From Brassica napus (lineage: Eukaryota > Streptophyta > Magnoliopsida > Brassicales > Brassicaceae), in assembly GCF_020379485.1 (NCBI RefSeq), contig NC_063439.1, positions 18,938,598-19,002,597 of the forward strand: 64,000 nt of DNA, given 5' to 3'. Positions 1 through 10,605 of the stretch are shown here, piece after piece. The position numbers were made by a program, and so were the translations under genes. The notes below the pieces were generated by a model. The model saw nothing but the letters and a program-made list of their open reading frames with translations, had not been told where the DNA came from and did no database searches. The first letter of the stretch is position 1; every line of letters starts with the position of its first letter.

Positions 1-248
1 AAGGGAGACTGTTTCCGGAGAGAGATTCATCATCTTAGTCATCTCTCTCTTACCGATTCTACATTATTCGCTTAAACCATAGTCTATAAACCATATTGTA
101 TAGTGGGATTATAATTTTAGTCGCTCTCTTTACTATATTGATTAATATTCGAAAGATAACATTCTAATAATTTTGGGCCTTACATAAAAACAGACTTTGG
201 GCCGGCCCATTAAGTAACAGCAAATATATATCAAGTAAATCGTCTAGA
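1..248. other. No gene seen, left edge
   Basis: AT-rich sequence with no open frame, RNA gene or recognised repeat. By position it would be intron or intergenic sequence beside the TOP3A relic that follows. Confidence 0.5.
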
Positions 249-289
249 TCAAATCTTCCTTATCGACATGATGTGAATTTCATTTGTCA

Positions 290-788
290 TAATGCAGATG
301 AAACTAATGTTTTCATGTAACACTTGCGGAACACCATCTCCCCTTCGTATAGCCAACAAACATGGGAAGGAAGTTCTTCTCATGTCCATCACAAGGCTGC
401 AACTTCTTCGCGTAAAAAATCCATGACTCACGGCTTCCATAATTATTAATACATTTTAATTGTTCTTGTGAATCTCTAAATTCGCCTTTTATTAATGACT
501 CACGGCTTCTATTTATTAATACATTTTAATTGTTCTTGTGAATCTCTAAATTCGCCTTTTATAATGCCTTGTGACAGATGGGAAGATAGCATCAGCAACG
601 GTACTGGAAATGAGACGACAGGCTATAATAGTGGTGGACGCGGTAGACGCTACGGTGCTCGTGGCCGTGGAACAAGCTTCGTCTCTGCGACTGGAGAGCC
701 AGTGAGTGGGAGAAGGTGCTTCTCATGTGGTGATCCTTCACATTTTGCCAACGCTTACCCTAATCGTAACTCTAACGGTAACTTCTAG
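290..788 (+). pseudogene. Topoisomerase 3-alpha (TOP3A) 3' end relic
   Basis: Two pieces of the C-terminal tail of plant DNA topoisomerase 3-alpha, the type IA enzyme of the RTR complex that dissolves recombination intermediates. Piece 1 (about 300-420) encodes a GRF zinc finger: it begins SCNTCGTP in one frame and continues NMGRKFFSCPSQGCNFF in another, so a frameshift lies near 355-362. Piece 2 (about 571-788, after an acceptor-like CAG) encodes the Gly/Arg-rich linker and the final zinc knuckle ending RCFSCGDPSHFANAYPNRN, where the last Cys ligand of the CCHC is Tyr. Between them a roughly 70-bp segment is tandemly duplicated. The topoisomerase catalytic part is absent. Position beside the kinase matches At5g63920 (TOP3A) in Arabidopsis, so I read it as a decayed syntenic copy. 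Family assignment rests on recalled tail sequence. Confidence 0.7.
423..562. repeat. Tandem duplication of about 70 bp
   Basis: The segment 423-492 (beginning atgactcacggcttc) recurs at 495-562 with only a small indel and one or two substitutions. It lies in what would be the intron between the GRF-finger and zinc-knuckle exons of the TOP3A relic. The copies are nearly identical, so the duplication is young relative to the decay of the gene. Confidence 0.9.
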
Positions 789-948
789 TAAAGCTACTTT
801 ACTTTGTATATTTTAGTATGAATTATTAGTGTGAACCCGACCAACATCCTTGGACTTGAACGGTAAGAACATATTTGCAGTTGTCTTTACTAGACCAACG
901 TTCTTTAAACAAAAAATAATTTTCTACTACGTAAATTCTAATCGAATA

Positions 949-1186
949 CTCCCTCTGTTTTTAAATGTAGGTAGTTTTAGCAAAAATAGTTTGTTTCACA
1001 ATATAAGTAGTTTACATATTTCAATGCACATTTTTCATTTATTAGATATTGTGTGACCAATAAAATAATGTTAAGCTTTTTATAATTGGTTGAATTAATT
1101 GATTAAATGATATATTTTCTTAGATAACAACTTTCTAAATATTTGTGCTTTTAAGTAAAACTACTTATAATTAAAAACAGAGGGAG
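949..1186. mobile_element. Stowaway-type (Tc1/mariner) MITE
   Basis: A 238-bp AT-rich element with perfect 16-bp terminal inverted repeats (ctccctctgtttttaa and its complement) and TA dinucleotides at both borders (947-948, 1187-1188), the target-site duplication of mariner elements. The terminal CTCCCTC is the family signature. No coding capacity. Confidence 0.92.
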
Positions 1187-1292
1187 TAATATATAATACT
1201 ATAAGTTTTGTCATAGTAACATTGGATTTCAGTCTTGGGTCAACACAGTTAATTGGATGAACTTTAATCATAGTTGAATACTAATTAAGTTG

Positions 1293-1925
1293 TCGATGTA
1301 CTTGTGAATTATACATGATTTTTCTAAGGGTTAGAGCACCCCATTAGTGAACTTATGGGGAAGTTCACAAAGATTCCAAAAAAAAAAAAAATTAAAATAA
1401 TAAATAGTGATGAACTTGTCTCTCTCCACCTCTTCCCAATAAACCTGATTCATCACTGTAGCGCAGGCCTCACCGCACGTGGTAGCCCGCGATTGGTCCG
1501 AAATTTTTTTTTTTTTTTTAAACAAAAATCAAACAAAAAAATAATAATAAAAAAATACTTTGTGAATCCCTTTCATGGGGTTCACTAATGGAGGTGCTCT
1601 TAGGTTTATAATTTATTTTATTTAACGACAACGACAATAATAGTTAGCGGACACTTTGGTTCACAGTTTAGTATGATATTTATCAATGTACTTATGAAAT
1701 TATACAATGGTTTTTCCAAGTGATTAGGTTTATAGTTTCTATTGTTTAGTGACCACTACCCTCATAATTAGCGGCCACTTTTGCTCATAATTATACAAAA
1801 ATTATCGATGTACTTGTGAATTACATTATTTTTCAAGTAATTAGGTTTGTAGTTTCTCTTAGTTAATGACCACTACAATAGTAATAATTAACTACCACTT
1901 TTGCTCTGGAAATCATGATTTGCGT
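1293..1925. repeat. 121-bp tandem repeat, three copies
   Basis: Three diverged copies of one unit start near 1293, 1683 and 1805, each beginning tcRatgtactt(a/g)tgaa and containing ttaggttt(a/g)tagttt and a later gaccacta..ccactttNgctc segment. Copies 2 and 3 are 122 bp apart. Copies 1 and 2 are 390 bp apart, which becomes 121 bp when the MITE (266 bp plus a 3-bp duplication) is removed. Nothing suggests a protein. Confidence 0.85.
1334..1599. mobile_element. PIF/Harbinger (Tourist-type) MITE
   Basis: A 266-bp element flanked by TTA on both sides (1331-1333, 1600-1602), the target duplication of PIF/Harbinger elements. Terminal inverted repeats of about 20 bp start gagcacc and continue ccattagtgaac, with one mismatch. 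It sits inside the first copy of the 121-bp tandem repeat; copies 2 and 3 show the uninterrupted site. The interior is A/T homopolymer-rich and non-coding. Confidence 0.93.
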
Positions 1926-3460
1926 AGATCCCGGTTAGCTGGATTTCTCAAAATATTATATTTCACGTGCTATTCTAAATCGTGCTCACCAGATTATATA
2001 TCTCATCTATAATGATTTTGTATGTTGTAGTGAGTTAATGTGGATCCATTTTCTTTGGTTATTATTTTGTTTGTTTTATATATCTCATCGTGGTCTTCTT
2101 CACCTTCGAGGGATATGATTTTAAATCAAAGATTCGAGTCAAATTAGACTTATTTTAGTACACCATGAAAGGTATTTTATTTCTTATCTTCCAAAACAAT
2201 TTTAAAATAAAAGTTGTAGCGATACTAATAAGCTGCTGGGTTCTATTTTTACGTTTCATCCCGTTGGTTTAAATCACGATGGTAATGTGATAGCGAGATA
2301 CTGATAACATGCAAAAGCTATTTTCACACCCAAACTTCAACATTAACAAATGGCCAGAGTTGTTATACTGTTTAGACATAGGATTCGGTCACGTCAGAAA
2401 GAAAACAAAGAAGATTTAGGATTCGTCTCTTGATTAATAATCAGTACCAGTGCGATATCTTTAGTGGAAGGCTGATATGCAGAATTTTTTTACCTAACTC
2501 CATCATACACTTTTATATGACTGGGAGCAAATAATGTAAGTTAATAATTAAGTGATGCTTTTGAGACATAATCTAAGGAATAAAATGTAGTTTTGCTTCG
2601 TCGTTCCCAAATCCCAATGTTAAATGGGTTGTTAACATATTTACTATGATTAACATTTGATTACCACATAAAACTGAACTCGTGGTAGCTCCAAAGCATT
2701 AAGAAAACCTTTGCACCAGTCTCTAATCCATCCAAATAAACTTTAATCACAAAGTTAACATCTCACCAATATAGTTGTTGTTAAAAACAAATTTTCTTTG
2801 TTTTTATATTCAATATCAGCTACATAGATAGAACAGAAATATTTACACATGATTTGACAATACCTACCAAAATGTTTGGGGGAAAATACAAAGCAAAATC
2901 AAATCAAACCAAATATAACAGAGACATTTTTGGTCTTCACGGACGGATCTATTAATGTCCTCTACTTTTTAGCTGATTTTTTTTTAATTCAGAAATAAAA
3001 GAATGGAGGCGTGGCTACACACTTGACTGAATATGAAACATGCATGAATATTTTCGGGCGATGAGACATGTACGAAAATGACATTTAATGAAAGCTAAAA
3101 TGATAAAACTAATAACTAAAAAAAAATAGTAAAAATCAAAAGTTTTAAGGAAAATAAATAAAGTGGGGGAGATATATAGGAAAAGATATTTATTGGGTGC
3201 GGAATAAAAGAGAGAATGGAAGATATCGTTGTCCATTAACCATTCATTATTATTCGCTCGTGCTTAATTAATTAAAATTAATAATAAAAATAAAAAATTA
3301 AAGTCATGATCGGATCAAGAGGGTAATCAACGGCTCAGATTCATTCAAACCAGAAGACACAAAAACATGGCTCTCTCTCTCTCTATTTCCCACTTTTCTC
3401 CCGGAGACAGTTAACTTGATTCGCTCTCTCCTCTTTGCCTAATCGCAAAACGACAAACAC
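1926..3460. other. Intergenic, kinase upstream region
   Basis: AT-rich intergenic sequence with no supported gene; short open frames here lack recognisable content. The right part should hold the promoter of the kinase gene. A CT microsatellite lies at about 3370-3384. Confidence 0.6.
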
Positions 3461-3463
3461 GAT

Positions 3464-3465
<2 letters not shown>

Positions 3466-3520
<55 letters not shown>
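3466..3520 (+). repeat. (GA)n microsatellite in kinase leader
   Basis: About 50 bp of nearly pure GA repeat, 70-125 bp upstream of the kinase start codon, with looser GA tracts to 3556. GA/CT tracts in plant 5' leaders can bind BBR/BPC (GAGA-binding) proteins; whether this one is transcribed cannot be told from sequence. Confidence 0.9.
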
Positions 3521-3589
3521 TTTGCTACTTAGATAGAGCGAGAGAGATAGAGAGAGTGTGCGAGAGTGAGTGAATCGCTAAGAGAAGAG

Positions 3590-6479
3590 ATGACACCTAG
3601 CGGAGGAGGAGTGGAAGAACCGGCGACGGCGTCAGATGCGGAGGGTTCGGCGTTAGTGATAATCGGGGTGAAGCCAGACGAATGGAGCCGAGAGGTGCTA
3701 ACGTGGTCTTTAGTGAATGTAGCTCGTCCCGGAGATCGAATCGTTGCTCTTCACGTTCTCGACTACTCTCTCGGTTTCTACCTCGTTTTAGATCTCTCTC
3801 TCTCTCTCTGTTTATTTTGTTTTTTTTTTTAATTTATGTTTATTTTTGTTATTGTTGTGCAGAAGGCTCAACGTCGCTTGTTTCGCTGGTGAGGACTTTC
3901 GACACTATGCTTGGTGTCTATGAAAGCTTCTGCAACTTAAAACAGGCATGTTTCGTTTTATTCTTATAAAAGTGGAAACTTTGAGGATAGGTTTAGTGAA
4001 AATTCGATTGGATGTTTGTAAACAGGTGGATTTAAAGTTAAAGGTTTTCAGAGGGAAGTCAGCGAGGAAAGTTCTTGTTCAGGAGGTGAAATCCTCAGGA
4101 GCAGCAAGTTTAATCGTTGGTTCTTCTAAGAGACATCACACGATCCGTTCTTCAGCTTCCTTAGCTAAGTACTGCGCTAGGAATCTTGCCAAGGATGTCT
4201 CTGTTTTCGCTGTTAAGAGTGGCAAGATTATGTTCCGGAGGGTGCCTAGTAACAATGGTATGTTAAGGGTTAGATGATTACTTGGGTTTGTTCTCTGTTT
4301 AGATAAAGAAAGTTTTGTGCTTTCAATGTGTAGATGGACCACACATGATTGTTCCCTGTGGATCACCCAACGTTGCTATTGAAGCGGCAAAGATTGTGAA
4401 CAGCTTTAGCCCTGCAAGGACGAGCTCACGCTGGAGTACAAAACCTAGTCGCACTTCATCATTACAGTCTACTGAAAGCTCAGGTGTAGACAATTCCTTG
4501 GCTTTAGTGCCAGTACAAACGAACGAGACTGAGTCAGGACAAGGTTGGCATTTCTTCCGGGGGTTTTACGGTAAACGAAGTAGCTGGACCAAAGTCTCTG
4601 CTAAGAGGGCTGTGCTTCAGTGGGTTTCGAGGCTAAGGGGTCGAAACTCAGAAGCTGTAGCGTATCTTGACAGGAAACGGAGTGATTCTGGTTGTGATGA
4701 AGATTGCTCTTCTAGCGTCGACGGTGAAGACGTCTCCGTTTCACGATCTGGTTCTGAGCATATGCTGTCTCCTCTTTCTCCCTGCCTTGGATCAGACAAC
4801 GTTCCGGAGGAGCTGGAGGGTCTACATGAAAAATACTCCTCCACGTGTAGATTGTTCACATACGATGAAGTTGTGACAATTACCTCAAACTTTGCATCCG
4901 GTATGTCCCTTTCCTTGTTCTAACATTGGGTTTGGTTTTGGCATGAGTTCGCTAATGGATACATCTTTTTTTTTTCTTCTGTTTCCAGATAACTTGATTG
5001 GAGAAGGTGGTAATAGTTATGTTTATAGAGGAGACTTATCAGATGGGAGGGAACTGGCAGTCAAAGCATTGAAGCCTTGTCTGGATGTGTTGAAAGAGTT
5101 TATACTGGAAATTGAAGTCGTTACAAGTGTGCATCACAAGAATATAGTGTCACTCTTTGGTTTCTGTTTTGAGAACAATAATTTGATGCTGGTGTATGAC
5201 TATGTACCACGAGGAAGCCTTGAAGAAAACCTGCATGGTATATAAACTGCATTTTCAAATTCCCTCTGGATTCTCATTTGAATTATCTATCTTGATTGTT
5301 CTCATTTATTGGTTCAGGTAATAGAAAGGATGCCGCCACCTTTGGCTGGCTGGAGAGATATAAAGTGGCAGTGGGTGTTGCAGAGGCGTTAGACTATCTA
5401 CATAATACTCATGATCCAGAAGTGATTCACCGGGATGTCAAATCTTCTAATATTCTTCTGGCAGATGATTTTGAGCCACAGGTACCGACTGATACATTTC
5501 AATCTCAATCTTAGTGTTCATTCACAGATGCAATGAAAAAAAAAATTGATCTTAATTTTTGTGACTGACACTGAAATTATTTACTGGTTCAGCTCTCAGA
5601 TTTCGGATTTGCCAGCCTGGCTTCAAGTGCTGCACAGCATGTGTCATGTGGGGGTATTGCGGGAACATTTGGGTATTTAATTTGTATCTTTAGTCCTTCC
5701 CTGATAACCATCATCACTCTATTAATCATCCTCATTAAACTTTCACGTTTCTTTTGACAGTTACCTAGCACCAGAATACTTCATGCACGGTAAAGTAACC
5801 GACAAGATTGATGTCTATGCGTTTGGTGTTGTATTGCTCGAGCTCATATCGGGTAGAAAACCAATTTGCGTTGACCAATCTAAAGGCCAGGAGAGCCTTG
5901 TCATGTGGGTAAGCATAGTAGTCCATAACTTTCACATTTTTCTATCCTGCAAATTATGCCATTGGGAGAAGCAATGTTACTCTTTGAAATGACTAAACTG
6001 CATCTCTTTCCCAGGCAAATCCAATCCTAGAGAGTGGCAAGTTTGCTCAGTTACTGGATCCAAGTCTAGAAGCTGATGATAGCAGTAATGATCTAATCGA
6101 GAAGCTTTTGTTAGCTGCTACACTATGCATTAAACGCGCACCTCATGACCGTCCACAAATTGGCCTCGTAAGCTACATCTCTACTTTCTTTGCTTCTAAT
6201 TGCTCTGTTTTGGGGGGGTGATGTTAATTCATTATTAAATTACAGGTGGTAAAGATATTACAAGGCGATGAAGATGCAACGGAATGGGGAAAGCAACAAG
6301 TAAAAGCCTCAGAAGATGCAACGGCGTACTTGACAAACATAGAATCACACATAAACCTTGCGTTGCTTGATTTGGAAGATGATGCAGCTTCCGATAGTAG
6401 CCCTGAAGCTAGTAGTATCTCCGTTGAGGACTACTTGAAAGGGAGATGGAGCCGCACTGCTAGCTTCAGCTTCAACTAA
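3590..6479 (+). CDS. USP-domain protein kinase (RLCK VI-like)
   Basis: Receptor-like cytoplasmic Ser/Thr kinase with an N-terminal universal-stress-protein (adenine nucleotide alpha-hydrolase-like) domain, about 697 aa. Exons read: 3590-3773, 3863-3945, 4026-4257, 4334-4900, 4989-5237, 5318-5481, 5593-5672, 5761-5908, 6015-6167, 6246-6479. Residues about 15-160 form the USP fold ([38 protein letters not shown]). A Ser-rich linker leads to a complete kinase domain: P-loop [11 protein letters not shown], Lys in LAVKALK, HRD loop [16 protein letters not shown] in [11 protein letters not shown] in YLAPEY. There is no signal peptide or membrane segment. The gene position fits At5g63940. The start is the first ATG after the GA leader, and the frame runs directly into the USP strand. 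One intron (3946-4025) uses a GC donor. All catalytic residues are kept, so it should be active; the substrate is unknown. Confidence 0.93.
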
Positions 6480-7250
6480 TAATTAATTAATAGTTTAATA
6501 ACTAGATTTTAGCTGTTTTGACGATGCAAGTTGTGTGTAAATTTGTAATGGATTTTTCTAAGGTTTTCAAGAATGCGTCAGTTTAGAAAGAGTGAAGAGC
6601 TCTTGTAGAGAGGCCACCAGAGTATTGACTTTGTGTTCTTTGTGTTTGTGAAGAGTAGAAAATGTTTTATTGTTTTTTGAATGTTTTTTTTGCTTTGTGT
6701 ATACAACGTTCTTTCCACTTGTTTTTTTTCTCTCTTTCCAGTTCGGTTTTAAGGATACAAATTGTAAGCATTTCCAGTTCGGTTTAAGATTCTATATGAA
6801 TAGAAATTGTAATTCTGGTTTACTTTTAAACCGTATCAAGGAATTAGAGTTTAGTTAAGCCCTCTTACACCAGCAGCCCTAGGAAACCCAAAAAAAATTA
6901 TCACAGATCTTCTGACTTCTGTATAGATCAGATAATCAAACATTAAGATACTAGAAATATTATATTATCGAACAAAGGATATAGTAACCTAAAATCTTTG
7001 GATAAGTCATGAATTTGTTAAGGTTTCTCGCTGGAACAGAGGTATATAGAGGAAGGATGAACATCTAATGCAGAGTAGTTCCAGTTAGAAGCAAAATATG
7101 ACACAAGTGATCTGTGAAGATAGAAAGATTGAGTTCAAAACAAGAAGATGCAAAATATATAATAACAACTGAGAAGGAAAAGGTCTAGGAACCTCATGAC
7201 TCATGAGAACATGTTCTGAGGCATACCACTATATTCCTCACATATTCACA
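6480..7250. other. Kinase 3' flank, no gene
   Basis: T-rich 3' flanking sequence of the kinase, then unremarkable intergenic DNA up to the LINE remnant. A short near-repeat (ttccagttcggttttaag / ttccagttcggtttaag) lies at about 6737-6790. No gene is supported. Confidence 0.5.
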
Positions 7251-7256
7251 TCACGT

Positions 7257-8160
7257 CTAACTTGACAGAGTCATATGCTCAATGTAAATCTCCAGTAGTA
7301 GAACATCATTACTCCTTAAAGGCAGATCAAGTCCATAAGGCACAATTAGAAAATGTTTCAACGTGAACAATTTTTGATAAACAGGTAGAGTCGTATTCTC
7401 TATGTGTCGTACATTCCTCTGTTCGTTCAATATATGTGCCTGAGCCCAAAATATTGATTTTGCTTCTGTTAAGTTAAGCGTGTCCATAGGATTAATGTCG
7501 AGACTACTAAAATTTTTATTATTCCTTCCTTTCCAAATATACCGTAGTATCCATGAAACTTGACGATCATCCATCGCGGGAAAACTCTCCAGAAGTGATG
7601 ATCCATATTTGTGAAGAGAGAGTTTGTTGGAAAAATAGCTAGATTTGAAGGTATCTTTGAGAGATCTGAAACCTGAAGTGCTGGATGACATTAAAAACAC
7701 ACATGGTTTATCGATTCTTCATCGACTCCACACCGTGCACAACGTATATCCCCATGTATTTCCCGCGCTTGCAGCTTCTTCTTGATTGCTATACACTCTG
7801 TCACCAATTGCCATAGAAAATATTTTATCTTTGGTGGACACCACATTTTTCAACAAAACGCCTTCAATGCATCAACCGTGAGTCCAAACATTAATGGTGG
7901 TTTGTCCCTGTCTTGGTAAACCCGTTCTACCTGATATCTTGATTTAACCGTATATTTTCCATTGTTTATGAAATGATTCATCCCTATATACTATCTGAGT
8001 TCTGCTCAGTGGTATGCTTTCTATAATTTTAAAATCATCTGGGTCCACCAAAGTCTGAAGTGCCTTCGAATTCCAAGTTCCCGAAATAGAATCAATGAGA
8101 GAATCCACGGTGAAGTATGGGTACTAGTTGTGTTGGTTTTTACTAGCTGGTCTCGGACGA
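7257..8160 (-). pseudogene. LINE (non-LTR) remnant: zf-RVT and RNase H part
   Basis: Minus-strand remnant of a plant L1-type retrotransposon. From about 7790 downward it reads IRCARCGVDEESINHVCF, the Cys/His zinc-binding motif of the reverse-transcriptase C-terminal region (zf-RVT), running into an open frame (7257-7700) with WILRYIWKGRNNKNF and LTEAKSIFWAQAH, typical of the linker before the RNase H domain. Farther upstream (about 7800-8160) only stop-broken pieces remain. The RT and endonuclease parts are missing. Non-functional. Confidence 0.75.
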
Positions 8161-8228
8161 GTGATTGGGAACCATGGATCGTTCCATACATCTATAGATG
8201 ATCATTACCCCACCCTTTTAATTACTTA

Positions 8229-8864
8229 CTAGAGTTTATTCCGCACATCATGCGGGTATATTTTATTTTATAAATATTTAATTTTGATATTATTATATAA
8301 ATCTAAATATACAATTTATATCTTAGTGTTATATATTTTATAACATTTTAATTTTATTGTTTAGATTTCTTATTATTTTATTAATATAGGAGTTTGTTTA
8401 ATACATTTTACTTTTTTTATTACGTTTTCAAGTTTTCATAATTTCAAATAATCAAATAAAAAATATTTTTCAACATATGATTTTTGAAAATATATAGCTG
8501 TAGAAATAAATTTTTAACATATGTTAATAACTTCATTTGTATAAAAAAATCTCACATGATTAACAAATTGAACCCGTTTTAGTGGTAGATGATAATTTAT
8601 TTAAATGAAAGCATTATATTACATAATTACGAAATTCATTAATGCAATATTTAATAAAAATTATTTCAAAATTTAGTAGGATTTTGTTAGATTTTTCTCA
8701 ACAGATTTTGTTATAACTGAAAATAAAATTCAAATATATAGTTAAAATTAATTTATTATTAATATTCCTATTAATTATTATGTCATATTATGTGATTAAT
8801 GAAATGGTCCTAGTAGACTTCTATATAATAGATAAAAATGGTACTTCTCTTTTAATAGAGAAGA
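8229..8864 (-). mobile_element. Probable non-autonomous Helitron
   Basis: Read on the minus strand, the element starts near 8861-8866 with a TC-type end (tctctattaaaagagaag) and ends at 8229 with CTAG followed by T. Just before the end is a hairpin (cccgcatgatgtgcgg, 8242-8257). TC start, 3' hairpin and CTRR end with A/T flanks are the Helitron hallmarks. About 635 bp, AT-rich and without coding capacity. The 5' border is uncertain by a few bases. Confidence 0.55.
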
Positions 8865-9162
8865 TTTGCTTACGAGAGATCTAGCAGATCTCTAAAAACT
8901 AGTAAATGTTAGTAATTTATTAACAATTTTACTTTTAAAATTTAATAAATATATAAGTTTATTTTTATTTTTATTAATTTTAGATAATAAAATAAAAATA
9001 AAAATATTTTTACATAATAATATATAGTAATTTTTGGATAATAACATAATAGATAATATTGTTAGATAATGATAATATGATGAATAAATCTAGTTGATCA
9101 TTAAACACAACTAATATATGAATTATCTTTTATTTTTTAAAAAAATATTTTTTATATTTTTA
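8865..9162. other. AT-rich intergenic, no gene
   Basis: Very AT-rich stretch between the probable Helitron and the MULE-like element. No gene, RNA or clear repeat border seen. Confidence 0.5.
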
Positions 9163-10278
9163 GACAATTTTTGTAGGATAGCACTAAAAAAGAATTAAAA
9201 TGAACAAAATGTTTCATTAAAAAGGTAATTATACATTTATACCCCTAGGGTTAACTAATCAAAACCTTAGGGTTTATAGTTGAGGGGTGTGGATTTGGGT
9301 TTGAGGTTTAAAATTTTATAAAATAGAAAATAAATCTTAAAAATTTTAAAACAAAAATTTTAAAAATAGTTTGAAAAAGTATTTTCGAATTACAAAAAAA
9401 AAATTCAAAAAAAATTATAAGAAAGTTCGTTTTTGAAAATATTTAATCTAAAACAGAAATTTTTTTATATATATTTAGGGTATTAGTGTCATTTTACCTA
9501 TTAAATGAAACATTTTGGTCATTTTCTTTCGTGTGGTCTATTTTTGTGACCAAAACTTGAAAATGATCTATTAGGGGTGGGCACTTTACCCGAAATCCGA
9601 AGTGGCACCCGAACCCGATCTGAAAAACCCGAACCGAAATCCGAACCGAAGTAGCAAAATATCCGAACGGGTATTGAATTAGGAGAGATTGGATATCCGA
9701 ACCCGAACGGGTAATATCCGAACCCGAATGGATATCTGAAAATAACCAAACATATGTATAATTAACCTTATATTTTTAGTTTACATCTTTCATTTTATAT
9801 AAAATATTTATATTGATACTACACATACTTTAAATTCAAATGATATACATACAATTACGTAGAAAATGATTTGCTATTCACTTAAAATTCATGTCAAACT
9901 TTTTATTTCAACAATTAACAAAAAGTTACATCCAAAATTTAAAAACAATAACCAAATTAATGTCTTTTTAGTTTGAAAATGTTATGTCTAAATCTATTAA
10001 CCATTCAATCTATTAAAAAATAAAAAAATTAGTTAAGTGAAGTTATATATTTAAATACAAGAAATTTGAGAAATGAAAATTTTCATTTTTTTCTTCAAAA
10101 TCTAAATATCCGAACCCGATCCGAAATAACCGAAACCGAACTAAAAATATCCGAACCCGACCCGAAATACAGAAATATCCGAACGGGTTCTACACCTCTA
10201 TACCGAAATACCCGAAAATCCGAAATATCCGATCCGAACCCGAACGCCCACCCCTATGATTTATTTATGAGAATTGTC
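9163..10278. mobile_element. MULE-like MITE, split by a hAT MITE
   Basis: Outer element of a nested pair. The left end (gacaatttttgtaggatagcac..., with aaatgtttcattaaaaaggtaa about 45 bp in) matches, inverted, the right end (gaattgtcct at 10271-10280; internal ttacctattaaatgaaacattt at about 9496-9517). The right terminal repeat is interrupted by the hAT MITE at 9572-10256. A relative with the same terminal layout lies at about 21534-22077. Mutator-like by long imperfect terminal repeats; no clear target duplication was found, so the exact ends are approximate. Confidence 0.55.
9572..10256. mobile_element. Non-autonomous hAT element (nested)
   Basis: A 685-bp element with terminal inverted repeat taggggtgggc at both ends and an 8-bp target duplication with one mismatch (tgatctat at 9564-9571, tgatttat at 10257-10264). 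Both subterminal zones are packed with CCGAA/CCCGAAC motifs, the repeated transposase-binding kind of motif typical of hAT elements. The interior is AT-rich and lacks a transposase. Confidence 0.85.
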
Positions 10279-10605
10279 CTAATTTTTGTTACTTTAAATT
10301 AAAATTCGTTTTTTTGCTAATTTCTATTATATTAATTTATAATCAATAATAAATTATAAATCTAATAAATTTTTTTAATTATTTATTAAGGGTAGTAACG
10401 ATCAGTTCTACTTTTTAATGTGAGAACTCGAATGTGAAAAATCAATTTGTAAATAATAATAAAGATATATCATTTAAATTCGGATACTTAAACAATATAT
10501 CAATATTCATGGCATATTCTCTTTGTTAGTTAAAGAAATTAGAGATAAGAATTTATTATGAACACAATTTTGTAAATACAGTTACAAAAAAAATATAAAT
10601 TTATT

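Noticed and set aside
1331..1588. Overlapping open frames on both strands
   Set aside because: They coincide with the PIF/Harbinger MITE and its homopolymer tracts.
3566..3589. Upstream GTG start for the kinase
   Set aside because: Eukaryotic gene; the ATG at 3590 is in the same frame and gives the expected N-terminus.
9519..10302. Tyr/Gly/Phe- and Pro-rich open frames at both ends of this interval
   Set aside because: Low-complexity translation of the hAT subterminal CCGAA repeats.
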